Shown here one piece after another: positions 9,900 through 18,042 of a DNA stretch of 64,000 nt; within the stretch, counting starts at the first letter, position 1, and each line of letters opens with the position of its first letter. The notes under the pieces are model-generated. The model saw nothing but the letters and a program-made list of their open reading frames with translations. It made no database searches and was not told the origin of the DNA. The position numbers and the translations under genes are program-made. The stretch is from Campylobacter sp. RM16192. Its GTDB lineage: Bacteria > Campylobacterota > Campylobacteria > Campylobacterales > Campylobacteraceae. Location of the stretch: positions 682,001-746,000 of the forward strand of contig NZ_CP012552.1 of assembly GCF_004803855.2 (NCBI RefSeq), given 5' to 3'.

Positions 9900-11174
9900 A
9901 TGTATAGTAATAAAGTTTTTGAAAGCAAGCGTGAAATAGGGCTGTTTTGCCTTTTTTGTCTTTTTGTTTTAGCCTTTAATTTAGCTATCAAATTTTATGA
10001 ATTTAAAGGCTTTAAGGCAGACAGGTATGAAATTTTGCAAGCCAAGGTGCTTCAAAGCTATCTAAAAACAAATGAAAAAGGTAAAACTTACCGAGTTTTA
10101 AGGCTAAAAACAGGAAATTTTATACTGTATACAACCACTAAAGCGGATTTCGAGCCCGAGATAAATTCTAAAATTTTGCTTCGTCCCATTAAAAATAAAC
10201 TTACTTTTATCGATTATTTAAGCCGTAGTTTTTATCTGCCAAATTTTGGAATTTTAGAGATAAGATATAGTGAAAATAGCAAATATCTGGATAAATTTAG
10301 AGAAAAAATCTATGATTTTATATCCAATCAACACGACATATCAAAGGCAAAAGAGCTATATACTGCGCTATTTTTAGCCACTCCGATATCAAAGGAGTTA
10401 AGAAGCGATGTAAATCACTTTGCAATAGCCCATCTAATAGCCATCAGCGGCTATCATTTAGGGATTATTTTTGGGTTTTTGTATTTTATATTGCACCATA
10501 TTTATCGCTATTTTCAGGCTAGATTTTTTCCTTTTAGAAGTGAGAAATTTGATCTAAGTATAGTTATTTTTATATTTTTATTTGGCTATCTTATGCTGAT
10601 AGACTTTGTGCCGTCTTTTTTGCGGGCATTTTTGATGAGCTTGCTTATTTTTTATATGCTTAGTAGAAATGTGCGAATTATTAGTTTTGAAGCTCTGTTT
10701 ATTTTGATAGCTTTTGCGGTTAGTTTTATGCCCTCTTTACTGTTTAGTATCGGCTTTTATCTCTCTTGCGCAGGAGTATTTTATATCTATCTTTATCTGC
10801 ATCATTTTGGTGATAAATTTTCAAATCTCGCTCATGTTATCTTGCTAAATTTATGGGTGTATTTGGCTATGATAATCCCGATTTTATACTTTTTCCCTCT
10901 GATTAGCTTTCAGCAGTTTGCCGTGTTGCCTTTAAGTTTAATTTTTGTGATTTTTTACCCTCTTGGTTTGGTGCTTCATCTACTAAATTTAGGCGGGATT
11001 TTCGATGAAAATTTAATTTGGTTTTTAGAGTTAAGGACGGACAGCGTAAATTTGGATATAAATTTATATATCTTTTTAATCTATAATATTTTAAGTTTAA
11101 TTAGTATAAAAAACAGAAATTTAGCCCTCTTGCTCGTTTTTTCCAATCTCTTTTGCTTTATCTCTTTGCTCTAA
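9900..11174 (+). CDS. comEC: ComEC/Rec2-type DNA uptake channel (short form)
   Basis: A 424-residue polytopic membrane protein. An N-terminal segment and OB-like region (~25-115, DUF4131 type) precede the Competence domain with the signature FAIAHLIAISGYHLGIIFG (~residue 175) and around eight further membrane helices. ComEC carries transforming single-stranded DNA across the inner membrane. The C-terminal metallo-beta-lactamase-like domain found in long ComEC proteins is absent. The last 54 bases overlap the convergent yihY-like gene. The symbol is by family; uptake activity is inferred. Confidence 0.82.
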   Translation: MYSNKVFESKREIGLFCLFCLFVLAFNLAIKFYEFKGFKADRYEILQAKVLQSYLKTNEKGKTYRVLRLKTGNFILYTTTKADFEPEINSKILLRPIKNKLTFIDYLSRSFYLPNFGILEIRYSENSKYLDKFREKIYDFISNQHDISKAKELYTALFLATPISKELRSDVNHFAIAHLIAISGYHLGIIFGFLYFILHHIYRYFQARFFPFRSEKFDLSIVIFIFLFGYLMLIDFVPSFLRAFLMSLLIFYMLSRNVRIISFEALFILIAFAVSFMPSLLFSIGFYLSCAGVFYIYLYLHHFGDKFSNLAHVILLNLWVYLAMIIPILYFFPLISFQQFAVLPLSLIFVIFYPLGLVLHLLNLGGIFDENLIWFLELRTDSVNLDINLYIFLIYNILSLISIKNRNLALLLVFSNLFCFISLL

Positions 11175-11954
11175 AAAGCTACAAAGTTTAACTCCGTATA
11201 AGAATATGATCCAAGAGACATAAACCCACAAGAAGAACAAAAGAACGACAGAAAATGAGCCGTAGATACTAAGATAGGTCTTGTTATTAACCGCATAAAA
11301 TACAAATATGTTTTTACCAAAATACCAGATAAGAGAGGCTATAAAGGAGCTAAAAAGAGCGTTTCTTATAGCTATAGGCCGGCTTACTGATATGAGATAT
11401 GTGATGCAAAAAATCGCCCAAATGATTAGATATGGAAATATGCTTAAGAAATTTATCCAATTTGTGTATGAGTTTGAATTTAATAAATTTTGAAGCATAT
11501 TGGATAGATAAAAACTAAGCCCAAGCCCTATGGGAGCTAGTGTAATAAGCGTCCAATATACACTTAGAGAGCTCCAAAAATTTCTTCCTTCGCTCTTCAT
11601 GATTTTATTGATCACATATTCGTAATCCATAAAAAACATTATCGAAGTAAAGATAATAGCGCCAAGACCAAGCACTCCTAAGGCCGAGCTGTTTTGTAAA
11701 AAGGTCTCTATGTGTTCTGTTATCATTTCTTGATTTGAAGGCAACAAAGATGAGAATATAAATTCTTTTATCTTGCCGTAGTATACGCTAAAGCTGGGCA
11801 TTTGAGTAAATATCGAAAACGAGATTAAAAGCACAGGTATAATCGAAAGCATAGTATGAAAGCTAAGGCTTGAAGCGTAGTGAAGCAGCTGCTTATCTTT
11901 GATACTAAATGCGATTTTAATATATGCTTTTAAGTCGTCTTTTGTAAATTTCAA
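11121..11954 (-). CDS. YihY/UPF0761 family inner membrane protein
   Basis: A 277-residue integral membrane protein with about six helices and the family core (LHYASSLSFHTMLSIIPVLL near the N-terminus; FLWVYVSWIIFLYGVKL near the C-terminus). The family was once named after RNase BN or BrkB; those roles are not supported and the true function is unclear. The ATG lies six bases downstream of the glcD stop, so it is the last gene of the pgb-like/glcD/yihY minus-strand operon. Its 3' end runs 54 bases into comEC from the other strand. Confidence 0.88.
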   Translation of the reverse strand: MKFTKDDLKAYIKIAFSIKDKQLLHYASSLSFHTMLSIIPVLLISFSIFTQMPSFSVYYGKIKEFIFSSLLPSNQEMITEHIETFLQNSSALGVLGLGAIIFTSIMFFMDYEYVINKIMKSEGRNFWSSLSVYWTLITLAPIGLGLSFYLSNMLQNLLNSNSYTNWINFLSIFPYLIIWAIFCITYLISVSRPIAIRNALFSSFIASLIWYFGKNIFVFYAVNNKTYLSIYGSFSVVLLFFLWVYVSWIIFLYGVKLCSFLEQRDKAKEIGKNEQEG

Positions 11955-11960
11955 TTTGTT

Positions 11961-13343
11961 TTACAGCCCCATCTTGTTCGGATTTAAAATATTATTTGGA
12001 TCAAAAGCTTTTTTTATCTCTTTAAATAGAGTCATCTCCGCATCTGTAAATGCAAGCGGCATAAATTCGGCCTTGCTTATACCTATGCCATGTTCGCCGC
12101 TAAGTGTGCCTCCAAGATCAACGGTGATTTTAAAAATTTCCTCTATCGCCTTGTGTCCGTTTTCTACCTGCGCAGGATCGGTTTTGTCTACCACCATTAC
12201 GTTTGTATGTACGTTTCCGTCTCCGGTATGCCCAAAGCAAGGTACTTGCACTCCGTATTTAGCCGCTACTTCGCTAATTTTTTCCAACAGTTCAGGAAGC
12301 TTTGATCTAGGCACTGTAATATCTTCGTTTAGCTTCAAGGTTCCATATATGTTTATCGCTTGAGAGCAGTTTCTGCGCGCAAACCATATATCATTTCTCT
12401 CGGCCTCATCTCGTGCAATTTTAAAATCGCTAGCCCCGTTTTCCTTAAATACTTTTTGTATTATCTCTAGATCTTGCACTAAGCCGGCCTCGATATCGCC
12501 GTCAACATCGCTTATTAAAATCGCGCCAGCATTTGTAGGCAAGCCTTTATTAAATTTCTCCTCGACCGCGCGTATGCTTAAGTTGTCCAAAAACTCCATC
12601 GCCACAGGCGTTACTCCAGCAGCCATGGTCTTATATACGGCATTCATAGCTGAATTTACACTGTCAAATACACCCATAGCGGTTTTTCTAAATTTTGGCT
12701 TTGCGATTAGCTTTAGAGTAATTTCGGTTATTACAGCAAGTGTGCCCTCTGAGGCTATTAAAATACCAGCAATATTATATCCTGCGACATCTTTTATAGT
12801 GCGCTTACCCGCTCTTACAACCTCTCCGTTTGGAAGAATGGCTCTAAGCGCCATTACATAGTCTTTGGTAATACCATATTTGGCCGCTCTCATGCCGCCT
12901 GCGTTTTCACTTACGTTGCCACCTATGGTAGAGTAGTCCTGACTAGCAGGATCTGGCGGATAAAATAGCCCTTTTGCCTCTACCGCTCGCTGTAAATCCA
13001 TATTTATACAGCCAGGCTGCACTACTGCAACCATGTTTTGCATATCTATTTCAAGAATTTTATTCATATGTTTTTCAAAGGCCAAAATTATACCGCCCTC
13101 TATAGCCAAAGAGCCCCCTGTAAAGCCACTTCCGGCTCCACGCGCGATTATAGGTATCTTATTTTCATTGCAGTATTTTAAAATAGCGCTTACATCACTT
13201 TCATCTCTTGGAAAAAGCACGCCATCAGGCAAATGGCGTTTTCTTGTTGCATCGTAGCTATAGGCTAAAAGATGAGCCTTGTCAAAATAGGCGTTATCTT
13301 GATTTAGTAGCTTAGTAAAAAAATCTATATGTCTTTTTTCCAT
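11961..13343 (-). CDS. glcD: FAD-linked 2-hydroxyacid (glycolate/D-lactate) dehydrogenase GlcD-type
   Basis: A 460-residue flavoprotein of the vanillyl-alcohol-oxidase fold. The N-terminal FAD-binding domain holds ARGAGSGFTGGS and STIGGNVSENAGGMRAAKYG; the C-terminal substrate domain holds CFGHTGDGNVHTN and GTLSGEHGIG, whose histidines bind the hydroxyacid. Family members oxidise glycolate or D-lactate and pass electrons to quinone. No GlcE or GlcF partner is adjacent. It matches C. jejuni Cj1213c in context, and its start overlaps the stop of the upstream Pgb-like gene by one base. The substrate is not decided by sequence. Confidence 0.9.
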   Translation of the reverse strand: MEKRHIDFFTKLLNQDNAYFDKAHLLAYSYDATRKRHLPDGVLFPRDESDVSAILKYCNENKIPIIARGAGSGFTGGSLAIEGGIILAFEKHMNKILEIDMQNMVAVVQPGCINMDLQRAVEAKGLFYPPDPASQDYSTIGGNVSENAGGMRAAKYGITKDYVMALRAILPNGEVVRAGKRTIKDVAGYNIAGILIASEGTLAVITEITLKLIAKPKFRKTAMGVFDSVNSAMNAVYKTMAAGVTPVAMEFLDNLSIRAVEEKFNKGLPTNAGAILISDVDGDIEAGLVQDLEIIQKVFKENGASDFKIARDEAERNDIWFARRNCSQAINIYGTLKLNEDITVPRSKLPELLEKISEVAAKYGVQVPCFGHTGDGNVHTNVMVVDKTDPAQVENGHKAIEEIFKITVDLGGTLSGEHGIGISKAEFMPLAFTDAEMTLFKEIKKAFDPNNILNPNKMGL

Positions 13344-14062
13344 TATTTGTCTTTCAAAAGTGATTTGTAGTGGCGATCAAAGTCGCTTATTTTGCTTGAA
13401 CCAAATTTCCAAAATACGGTATCTATATCTTTAACGCGAGTATAAAACGGTAGTTGATAGTAGCTTACTGAACCGCTTTTAAATCTCTTTAAAACTTCAA
13501 AGCTTTGGCAATCTGCAAATAACGCTTCGTTGTTCATTGCTATAAATATTAGTCCCGCTGCACTTTGAGAACACATTTTGCGAAAATCATTACGGCTTGG
13601 ATTTGGCTTATATTCGTAGCTTAAATACGAACCTACAATATCAGGATGTATAAACTCCATGTTTTTAAAAGAACTTACTATTTCATTATAAATTTCTTTA
13701 TTTGGAACCACTATTAAAGAACGGCTATATAAGTAGTTTAATATGATAGTGTCACCTCTTGCGGGAAGAATTCCAGGTATTGGCATTGCTTTTTGTTCTA
13801 ATGAGTCGAATACTTCAAAACGAACTTTGGCAAATCCTCCGCTTTTTTCTGTTACGCTTGCACGAGCTATTATTGATCTTTTTGACGGACCGAAATTGTG
13901 CATTACTATACCGCTTGATCCTACAACTATATCAGGGCTGTCTATTATTGTGCCGTATCCGTCTTTTGCTTCTATTAGCGGAGTGTTGTATTCGTTCATG
14001 CTAAATTCCGCCGCAAAACAAGATGATATAAAAATAACTAAAAATGTTACTATCTTTTTCAA
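13343..14062 (-). CDS. Secreted PgbA/PgbB-type (plasminogen-binding N-domain) protein
   Basis: A 239-residue exported protein with a cleavable signal peptide (MKKIVTFLVIFISSCFA, cut probably before AEFSM). It resembles the N-terminal domain of Helicobacter pylori plasminogen-binding proteins PgbA/PgbB and C. jejuni Cj1214c, including PARGDTIILNYLYSRSLIVVPN. It lacks the long Lys/Glu-rich tail of H. pylori PgbA but ends in LLKDK, a C-terminal lysine. Plasminogen binding has not been shown for this short form; a general envelope role is equally possible. It is the first gene of a minus-strand operon with glcD. Confidence 0.8.
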   Translation of the reverse strand: MKKIVTFLVIFISSCFAAEFSMNEYNTPLIEAKDGYGTIIDSPDIVVGSSGIVMHNFGPSKRSIIARASVTEKSGGFAKVRFEVFDSLEQKAMPIPGILPARGDTIILNYLYSRSLIVVPNKEIYNEIVSSFKNMEFIHPDIVGSYLSYEYKPNPSRNDFRKMCSQSAAGLIFIAMNNEALFADCQSFEVLKRFKSGSVSYYQLPFYTRVKDIDTVFWKFGSSKISDFDRHYKSLLKDK

Positions 14063-14178
14063 ATTTCTCTCCTAAATTTTTAAGATTTCAAAGGATTATA
14101 GCCTAAAACCGCTTTAGTTTTGCAAAATATAAGTAAGTTTAAAGTACAATTACAACTATTCTTTGTCTAGGGGAGCTT

Positions 14179-15345
14179 ATGGTAAAAAAAATATTTATTC
14201 TTACGACATTTTTTTTACAGCTGTTTGCCACAAAACCTAGTGTAGAAGAGCTTATATGGCCAAATGGCGCTACATTTTTAACCTTCCTTGAAAGCAATTC
14301 CATTCCCTTATCTATTTATTATAATTTGGATAGAGAGGATAAAGAGGCTGTAAGTGAGATAATGGCGGGCGTAAGATATCAAATTTTAAGAGATAAAGAT
14401 AGTAGCATAAAGCAGGTTTTAATCCCTATAAATGAAGAGCTTCAAATTCAAATATATAAAGACGAGCATGACAAATTTAAAGTTCAACTAACACCTATAT
14501 CATACCAAGTAGAAGATATGGTATTAAGTATCAAGGTAAATGTCTCTCCATATCAAGATATTTTAGATCATACTGGCAGTGTGGCACTTGCAAATGCCTT
14601 TAGCATTGCCATGAATGGACAGGTGGATTTTAGAAGGATAAAAAAAGACGATAGGCTGATTATTGTTTATACTCAAAAAAGAAGGCTTGGCCGAGTATTT
14701 GGTATGCCAGAAATTCACTCTGCAATGATTGAAGTGAATAAAAAACAGCATTTTGTATATAGGATGGAGAATAAATTTTATGATAAAAGCGGTAAGCAAA
14801 ATGATAAATTTTTTCTCATAAGACCTATAGCAAATGCACGCATAACCTCACGCTTCACGCTCAAAAGATATCATCCAGTATTAAAAAGATACAAGGCTCA
14901 TCTTGGAGTTGATTATGGCGCACCCAAGGGTACTCCTATAAAATCTGCAGGTGATGGAACGGTAAAATTTGTAGGCAGAAAGGGCGGTTACGGTAAGGTA
15001 ATTATAGTAAGACATAGTGGCGGATATGAAACTTTGTATGCGCACCTAAACGGCTTTGCAAAAGGCATTAAATCAGGTCTTAAAGTTAAACAAAATCAAC
15101 TCGTGGCATATGTTGGAAATACTGGTATGAGTACTGGTCCACATCTGCATTTTGGCTTATATAAAAATCAAAAAGCTATAAACCCAGAAAGTATGCTAAA
15201 AATTAAAAAGAGTAGCGTGGATAGCTCTGTAAATGCTGAATTTAAAAAGATTATGGCTGAAAATGACTCGAAAATAAAAAAATATTTAGATAAAGAATTA
15301 ACTTCGGAAAAAGAAGAGTCGTTTGATAACTTTGTGGAATTTTAA
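14179..15345 (+). CDS. M23 family peptidoglycan endopeptidase
   Basis: A 388-residue secreted zinc peptidase with signal peptide (MVKKIFILTTFFLQLFA). An N-terminal region of ~190 residues resembles the inhibitory and OapA-like domains of Csd3-type enzymes. The LytM/M23 domain (~240-345) carries the ligands HLGVDYG, TLYAHLNG and GPHLHFG. Such enzymes cut peptide crosslinks in peptidoglycan and control cell helicity in H. pylori and C. jejuni. Start supported by AGGGGAG (14169-14175). It is divergent from the Pgb-like gene and eight bases upstream of mgtE; C. jejuni Cj1215 is the positional match. Confidence 0.9.
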   Translation: MVKKIFILTTFFLQLFATKPSVEELIWPNGATFLTFLESNSIPLSIYYNLDREDKEAVSEIMAGVRYQILRDKDSSIKQVLIPINEELQIQIYKDEHDKFKVQLTPISYQVEDMVLSIKVNVSPYQDILDHTGSVALANAFSIAMNGQVDFRRIKKDDRLIIVYTQKRRLGRVFGMPEIHSAMIEVNKKQHFVYRMENKFYDKSGKQNDKFFLIRPIANARITSRFTLKRYHPVLKRYKAHLGVDYGAPKGTPIKSAGDGTVKFVGRKGGYGKVIIVRHSGGYETLYAHLNGFAKGIKSGLKVKQNQLVAYVGNTGMSTGPHLHFGLYKNQKAINPESMLKIKKSSVDSSVNAEFKKIMAENDSKIKKYLDKELTSEKEESFDNFVEF

Positions 15346-15353
15346 GGATTAAG

Positions 15354-16727
15354 ATGAATGAAAACGATCAATTAGCCGAAGCCAAAGAGCTCATAGATTC
15401 GCATTTAAACGATACTATTGAAGAAGAACTTAGCCCCGCTGACATAGCCCAGCATCTAAAGACTGTAAGGCAACATGACGAAGATCTATTTGCCGAGTAT
15501 ATAGAGAAGCTTGAACCTGAAATTTTAGGTGATGTTGCGATAGAGCTTCCTGATCATATGCTTAAGGATGTCATCGAAACTCTGCCTACGGATAAGATTA
15601 TAGAGGCTATAGAAGAGCTAGAGAGTGACGACGCTGCCGAGCTTTTAGAATACATAGAAGATATTGACGAAAAAAAAGCTAAAGAGGTTTTTGATAGTCT
15701 TGACAGAGATGATCAAGAGGAAATTTTAAGGATTAGAAGCTATGATGAAAACGAAGCCGGCGCATATATGCAAACCGAGCTTTTTAGCGCAAACCTAAAA
15801 GAAAAATTGCAAGTAGCCGTTAATAGACTAAGAGAGCAGAAAGAAAATGGCGAACTAGAAAACGTCTCTCAGCTTTTTATTATAGATGATGAACAAATTT
15901 TAAAATTTGCCATTCCTCTTGAAGATTTAATCCTGTTTGATTTTAATAAAACTCTTAAAGAGATTATTCAAAAAAGCGAAGAAGATAGGTATAAACCTCA
16001 TGTAGCCATGGATAATGAGCCTATAGAGGATGTCGTAGATAGAGTTCAAAACTATGACTTAAACTCTATACCTGTAGTTGATAGCAAGGGCGTGCTTTTA
16101 GGACGTATTACGACAGATGATGTGCATGACTTTATAGAAGATAGCGCAACGGAGCAAATTTATAACCTTGCAAACGTTGGTGATGCGGATGAAGAAGAGG
16201 ATGAGAGCCTGCTTAAGGCTACCAGATCTCGCGGTATTTGGTTGCTTATCAATTTATTTACAGCAATTGTATCATCTAGTATAATAGGTCTTTTTGACGA
16301 TACTATTGCAAGCTATGTAGCTCTAGCTATTTTGATGCCTATAGTTGCTTCAATGGGCGGAAATACTGGCACCCAAGCGCTTACTGTTACAGTTAGGCGT
16401 TTGACTTTAGGTGAAATTGAGTTTAAAAATGCAAAACACGCCTTAAAACGTGAGCTTGGCATAGCTTTCACAAACGGTATCATTTTTGCTATTTTAATAG
16501 GTATTGTAGCTTCGTTTTGGTTTAATAGACCAATGCTTGGCGTGGTTATAGGTGCCGCTATGCTCATGAATTTCTTTTTTGCCGGTTTTTTTGGAACTGT
16601 AATACCTTTAACTTTGAAGAGATTTAATATAGATCCGGCTGTCGGCTCAAGTGTCTTGCTTACTACTGTTACCGACGTTGTTGGATTTTTTAGCTTTTTA
16701 GGACTTGCCAAATGGATACTATTATAA
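15354..16727 (+). CDS. mgtE: MgtE family magnesium channel
   Basis: A 457-residue Mg2+ channel. The acidic superhelical N domain (~1-135; repeated PxDxA/ELLE helices), two CBS domains (~136-265; IPVVDSKGVLLGRITTDDVHDFIE) and a five-helix membrane domain (~285-457) with MPIVASMGGNTGTQALTVTVR appear in the family order. Cytoplasmic N and CBS domains close the pore when Mg2+ is high. RBS AAGGA precedes the ATG. Its end overlaps the Nudix gene by 16 bases. Confidence 0.95.
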   Translation: MNENDQLAEAKELIDSHLNDTIEEELSPADIAQHLKTVRQHDEDLFAEYIEKLEPEILGDVAIELPDHMLKDVIETLPTDKIIEAIEELESDDAAELLEYIEDIDEKKAKEVFDSLDRDDQEEILRIRSYDENEAGAYMQTELFSANLKEKLQVAVNRLREQKENGELENVSQLFIIDDEQILKFAIPLEDLILFDFNKTLKEIIQKSEEDRYKPHVAMDNEPIEDVVDRVQNYDLNSIPVVDSKGVLLGRITTDDVHDFIEDSATEQIYNLANVGDADEEEDESLLKATRSRGIWLLINLFTAIVSSSIIGLFDDTIASYVALAILMPIVASMGGNTGTQALTVTVRRLTLGEIEFKNAKHALKRELGIAFTNGIIFAILIGIVASFWFNRPMLGVVIGAAMLMNFFFAGFFGTVIPLTLKRFNIDPAVGSSVLLTTVTDVVGFFSFLGLAKWILL

Positions 16728-17299
16728 AAGATATTGAAGTTTTAAACCTAGAGGAATCTGATTTTATAAAGCCTTATCGACTTGGGTACTCTATGGATGG
16801 AGTGCGAAAATATTGGGATTGTGTAAAAGTGCATAATAGCGTGTCTATTTTATTGTATCACGAGGAAAAGGATGCATTTTTGTTAGTTAAGCAGTTTCGT
16901 CCGGCTGTGTGGTACAACTTGCAAAAAGAGGGTAGGAGCTATGATGAAATGGGCTATACATACGAGCTTTGTGCAGGACTTATGGATAAAGGGATTAGCG
17001 AAAAAGAGACAATCATAGAAGAGGTTGCGGAAGAAGTTGGGTTTAAGATAAAAGATGCAGAAAAAATAGTAGTTACTCATGGAGCGCTTGGATTTGGTGG
17101 AAATTCTCAAACCATGTTTTATGCCACTATAAACGATAGTATGAAAGTAAGTGAAGGTGGCGGCATAGATGGTGAAAATATCGAGCTTGTCTATATAGAT
17201 GTAAATAAGGCTAGAGATTTTATGTATGATCAAAATAGAGTAAAGGCCGCTGGATTGTTATTTGCATTTATGTGGTTTTTTGATAAGTTTAAAAGATAG
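16712..17299 (+). CDS. Nudix hydrolase, UDP-sugar diphosphatase (NUDT14-like)
   Basis: A 195-residue Nudix enzyme. The Nudix box reads GLMDKGISEKETIIEEVAEEVGF: the catalytic EEVAEEVG core is present, while the first-Glu and Arg positions of the classical box are Ile and Glu, as I recall for the UDP-glucose pyrophosphatase NUDT14. The downstream GGNSQTMFYA also matches that group. The likely reaction is UDP-sugar (or ADP-ribose) to sugar-1-phosphate plus UMP. It starts 16 bases before the mgtE stop, giving a coupled pair. Substrate preference is inferred. Confidence 0.85.
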   Translation: MDTIIKDIEVLNLEESDFIKPYRLGYSMDGVRKYWDCVKVHNSVSILLYHEEKDAFLLVKQFRPAVWYNLQKEGRSYDEMGYTYELCAGLMDKGISEKETIIEEVAEEVGFKIKDAEKIVVTHGALGFGGNSQTMFYATINDSMKVSEGGGIDGENIELVYIDVNKARDFMYDQNRVKAAGLLFAFMWFFDKFKR

Positions 17300-17469
17300 A
17301 CATTAATGATTTATTTTTGTTATAGTAAATTTAAATCATTAATATAATTAATATTTCTAGGCAAAACTTATAAAATTACTTTTAAATTTATAAAATCTCT
17401 GCTAAAATCAAGCTTGTATTATTAAAATATAGATTTAGAATAAAATTTAATAAATTACAAGGAGAGTGG

Positions 17470-17991
17470 ATGAAAAAAACTATATTTTGTTTGGCGGCAG
17501 CCTGTTCGTTTGCCTTTTCTATGGGTTCTGATAGTCATGTAGGTCCTGTTTTAGACGAGGCTGTTTTGGCTGGAGAGTATGAAAAATCAGCGAAAGCTTT
17601 TGAGCAATCTTGTGAAAAAGGACACATGTTTAACTGCTACAATCTAGCCAGTTTTTACGAAAATGGCAGAGGAGTACTCAAAGATGAGAAAAAAGCTCTT
17701 GAAATTTATAAAAAGAGCTGTGAAAATAAATTAGGCTTTGGATGCGGTGCTGTAGGTAGACTATATGAAAACGGCACTAAATCTATCAAAAAAGATTTAA
17801 AAATAGCTATTGATGTTTATGAAAAAGGTTGCGAGTACGGAGATGATGTTTCTTGCTTAAAAGGCGGTCTTATATACAGCAAAGGCATGGATAAGGTAGC
17901 TAAAGATTTGCAAAAAGCCAAAGATCTCTTATCAAAAGGTTGCAAATACGGCAACGAACAAGCTTGTAACAACGTTAATTCACTAAAATAA
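17470..17991 (+). CDS. Secreted Sel1-repeat, cysteine-rich protein (Hcp-like)
   Basis: A 173-residue exported protein: signal peptide MKKTIFCLAAACSFAFS, then four or so Sel1-like repeats of ~36 residues (A..YEKSCE.G....C..L...Y..G.GV.KD..KA), each with a cysteine pair spaced as in the Helicobacter cysteine-rich proteins, whose repeats are disulfide-linked. RBS AAGGAGAG. The family mediates protein-protein contacts in the periplasm or outside the cell; the partner is unknown. A paralogue lies at 38596-39105. Confidence 0.87.
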   Translation: MKKTIFCLAAACSFAFSMGSDSHVGPVLDEAVLAGEYEKSAKAFEQSCEKGHMFNCYNLASFYENGRGVLKDEKKALEIYKKSCENKLGFGCGAVGRLYENGTKSIKKDLKIAIDVYEKGCEYGDDVSCLKGGLIYSKGMDKVAKDLQKAKDLLSKGCKYGNEQACNNVNSLK

Positions 17992-18001
17992 TATATAAGT
18001 A

Positions 18002-18034
18002 AAATTTGAGTGAAAGTTCATTTCACTCAAATTT
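18002..18034. terminator. Bidirectional terminator hairpin
   Basis: A perfect 14-bp inverted repeat (AAATTTGAGTGAAA / TTTCACTCAAATTT) with a 5-base loop, between the convergent Sel1 gene (+) and the AsmA-like gene (-). T/A-rich flanks serve both strands. Confidence 0.82.
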
Positions 18035-18042
18035 ATAATTAA

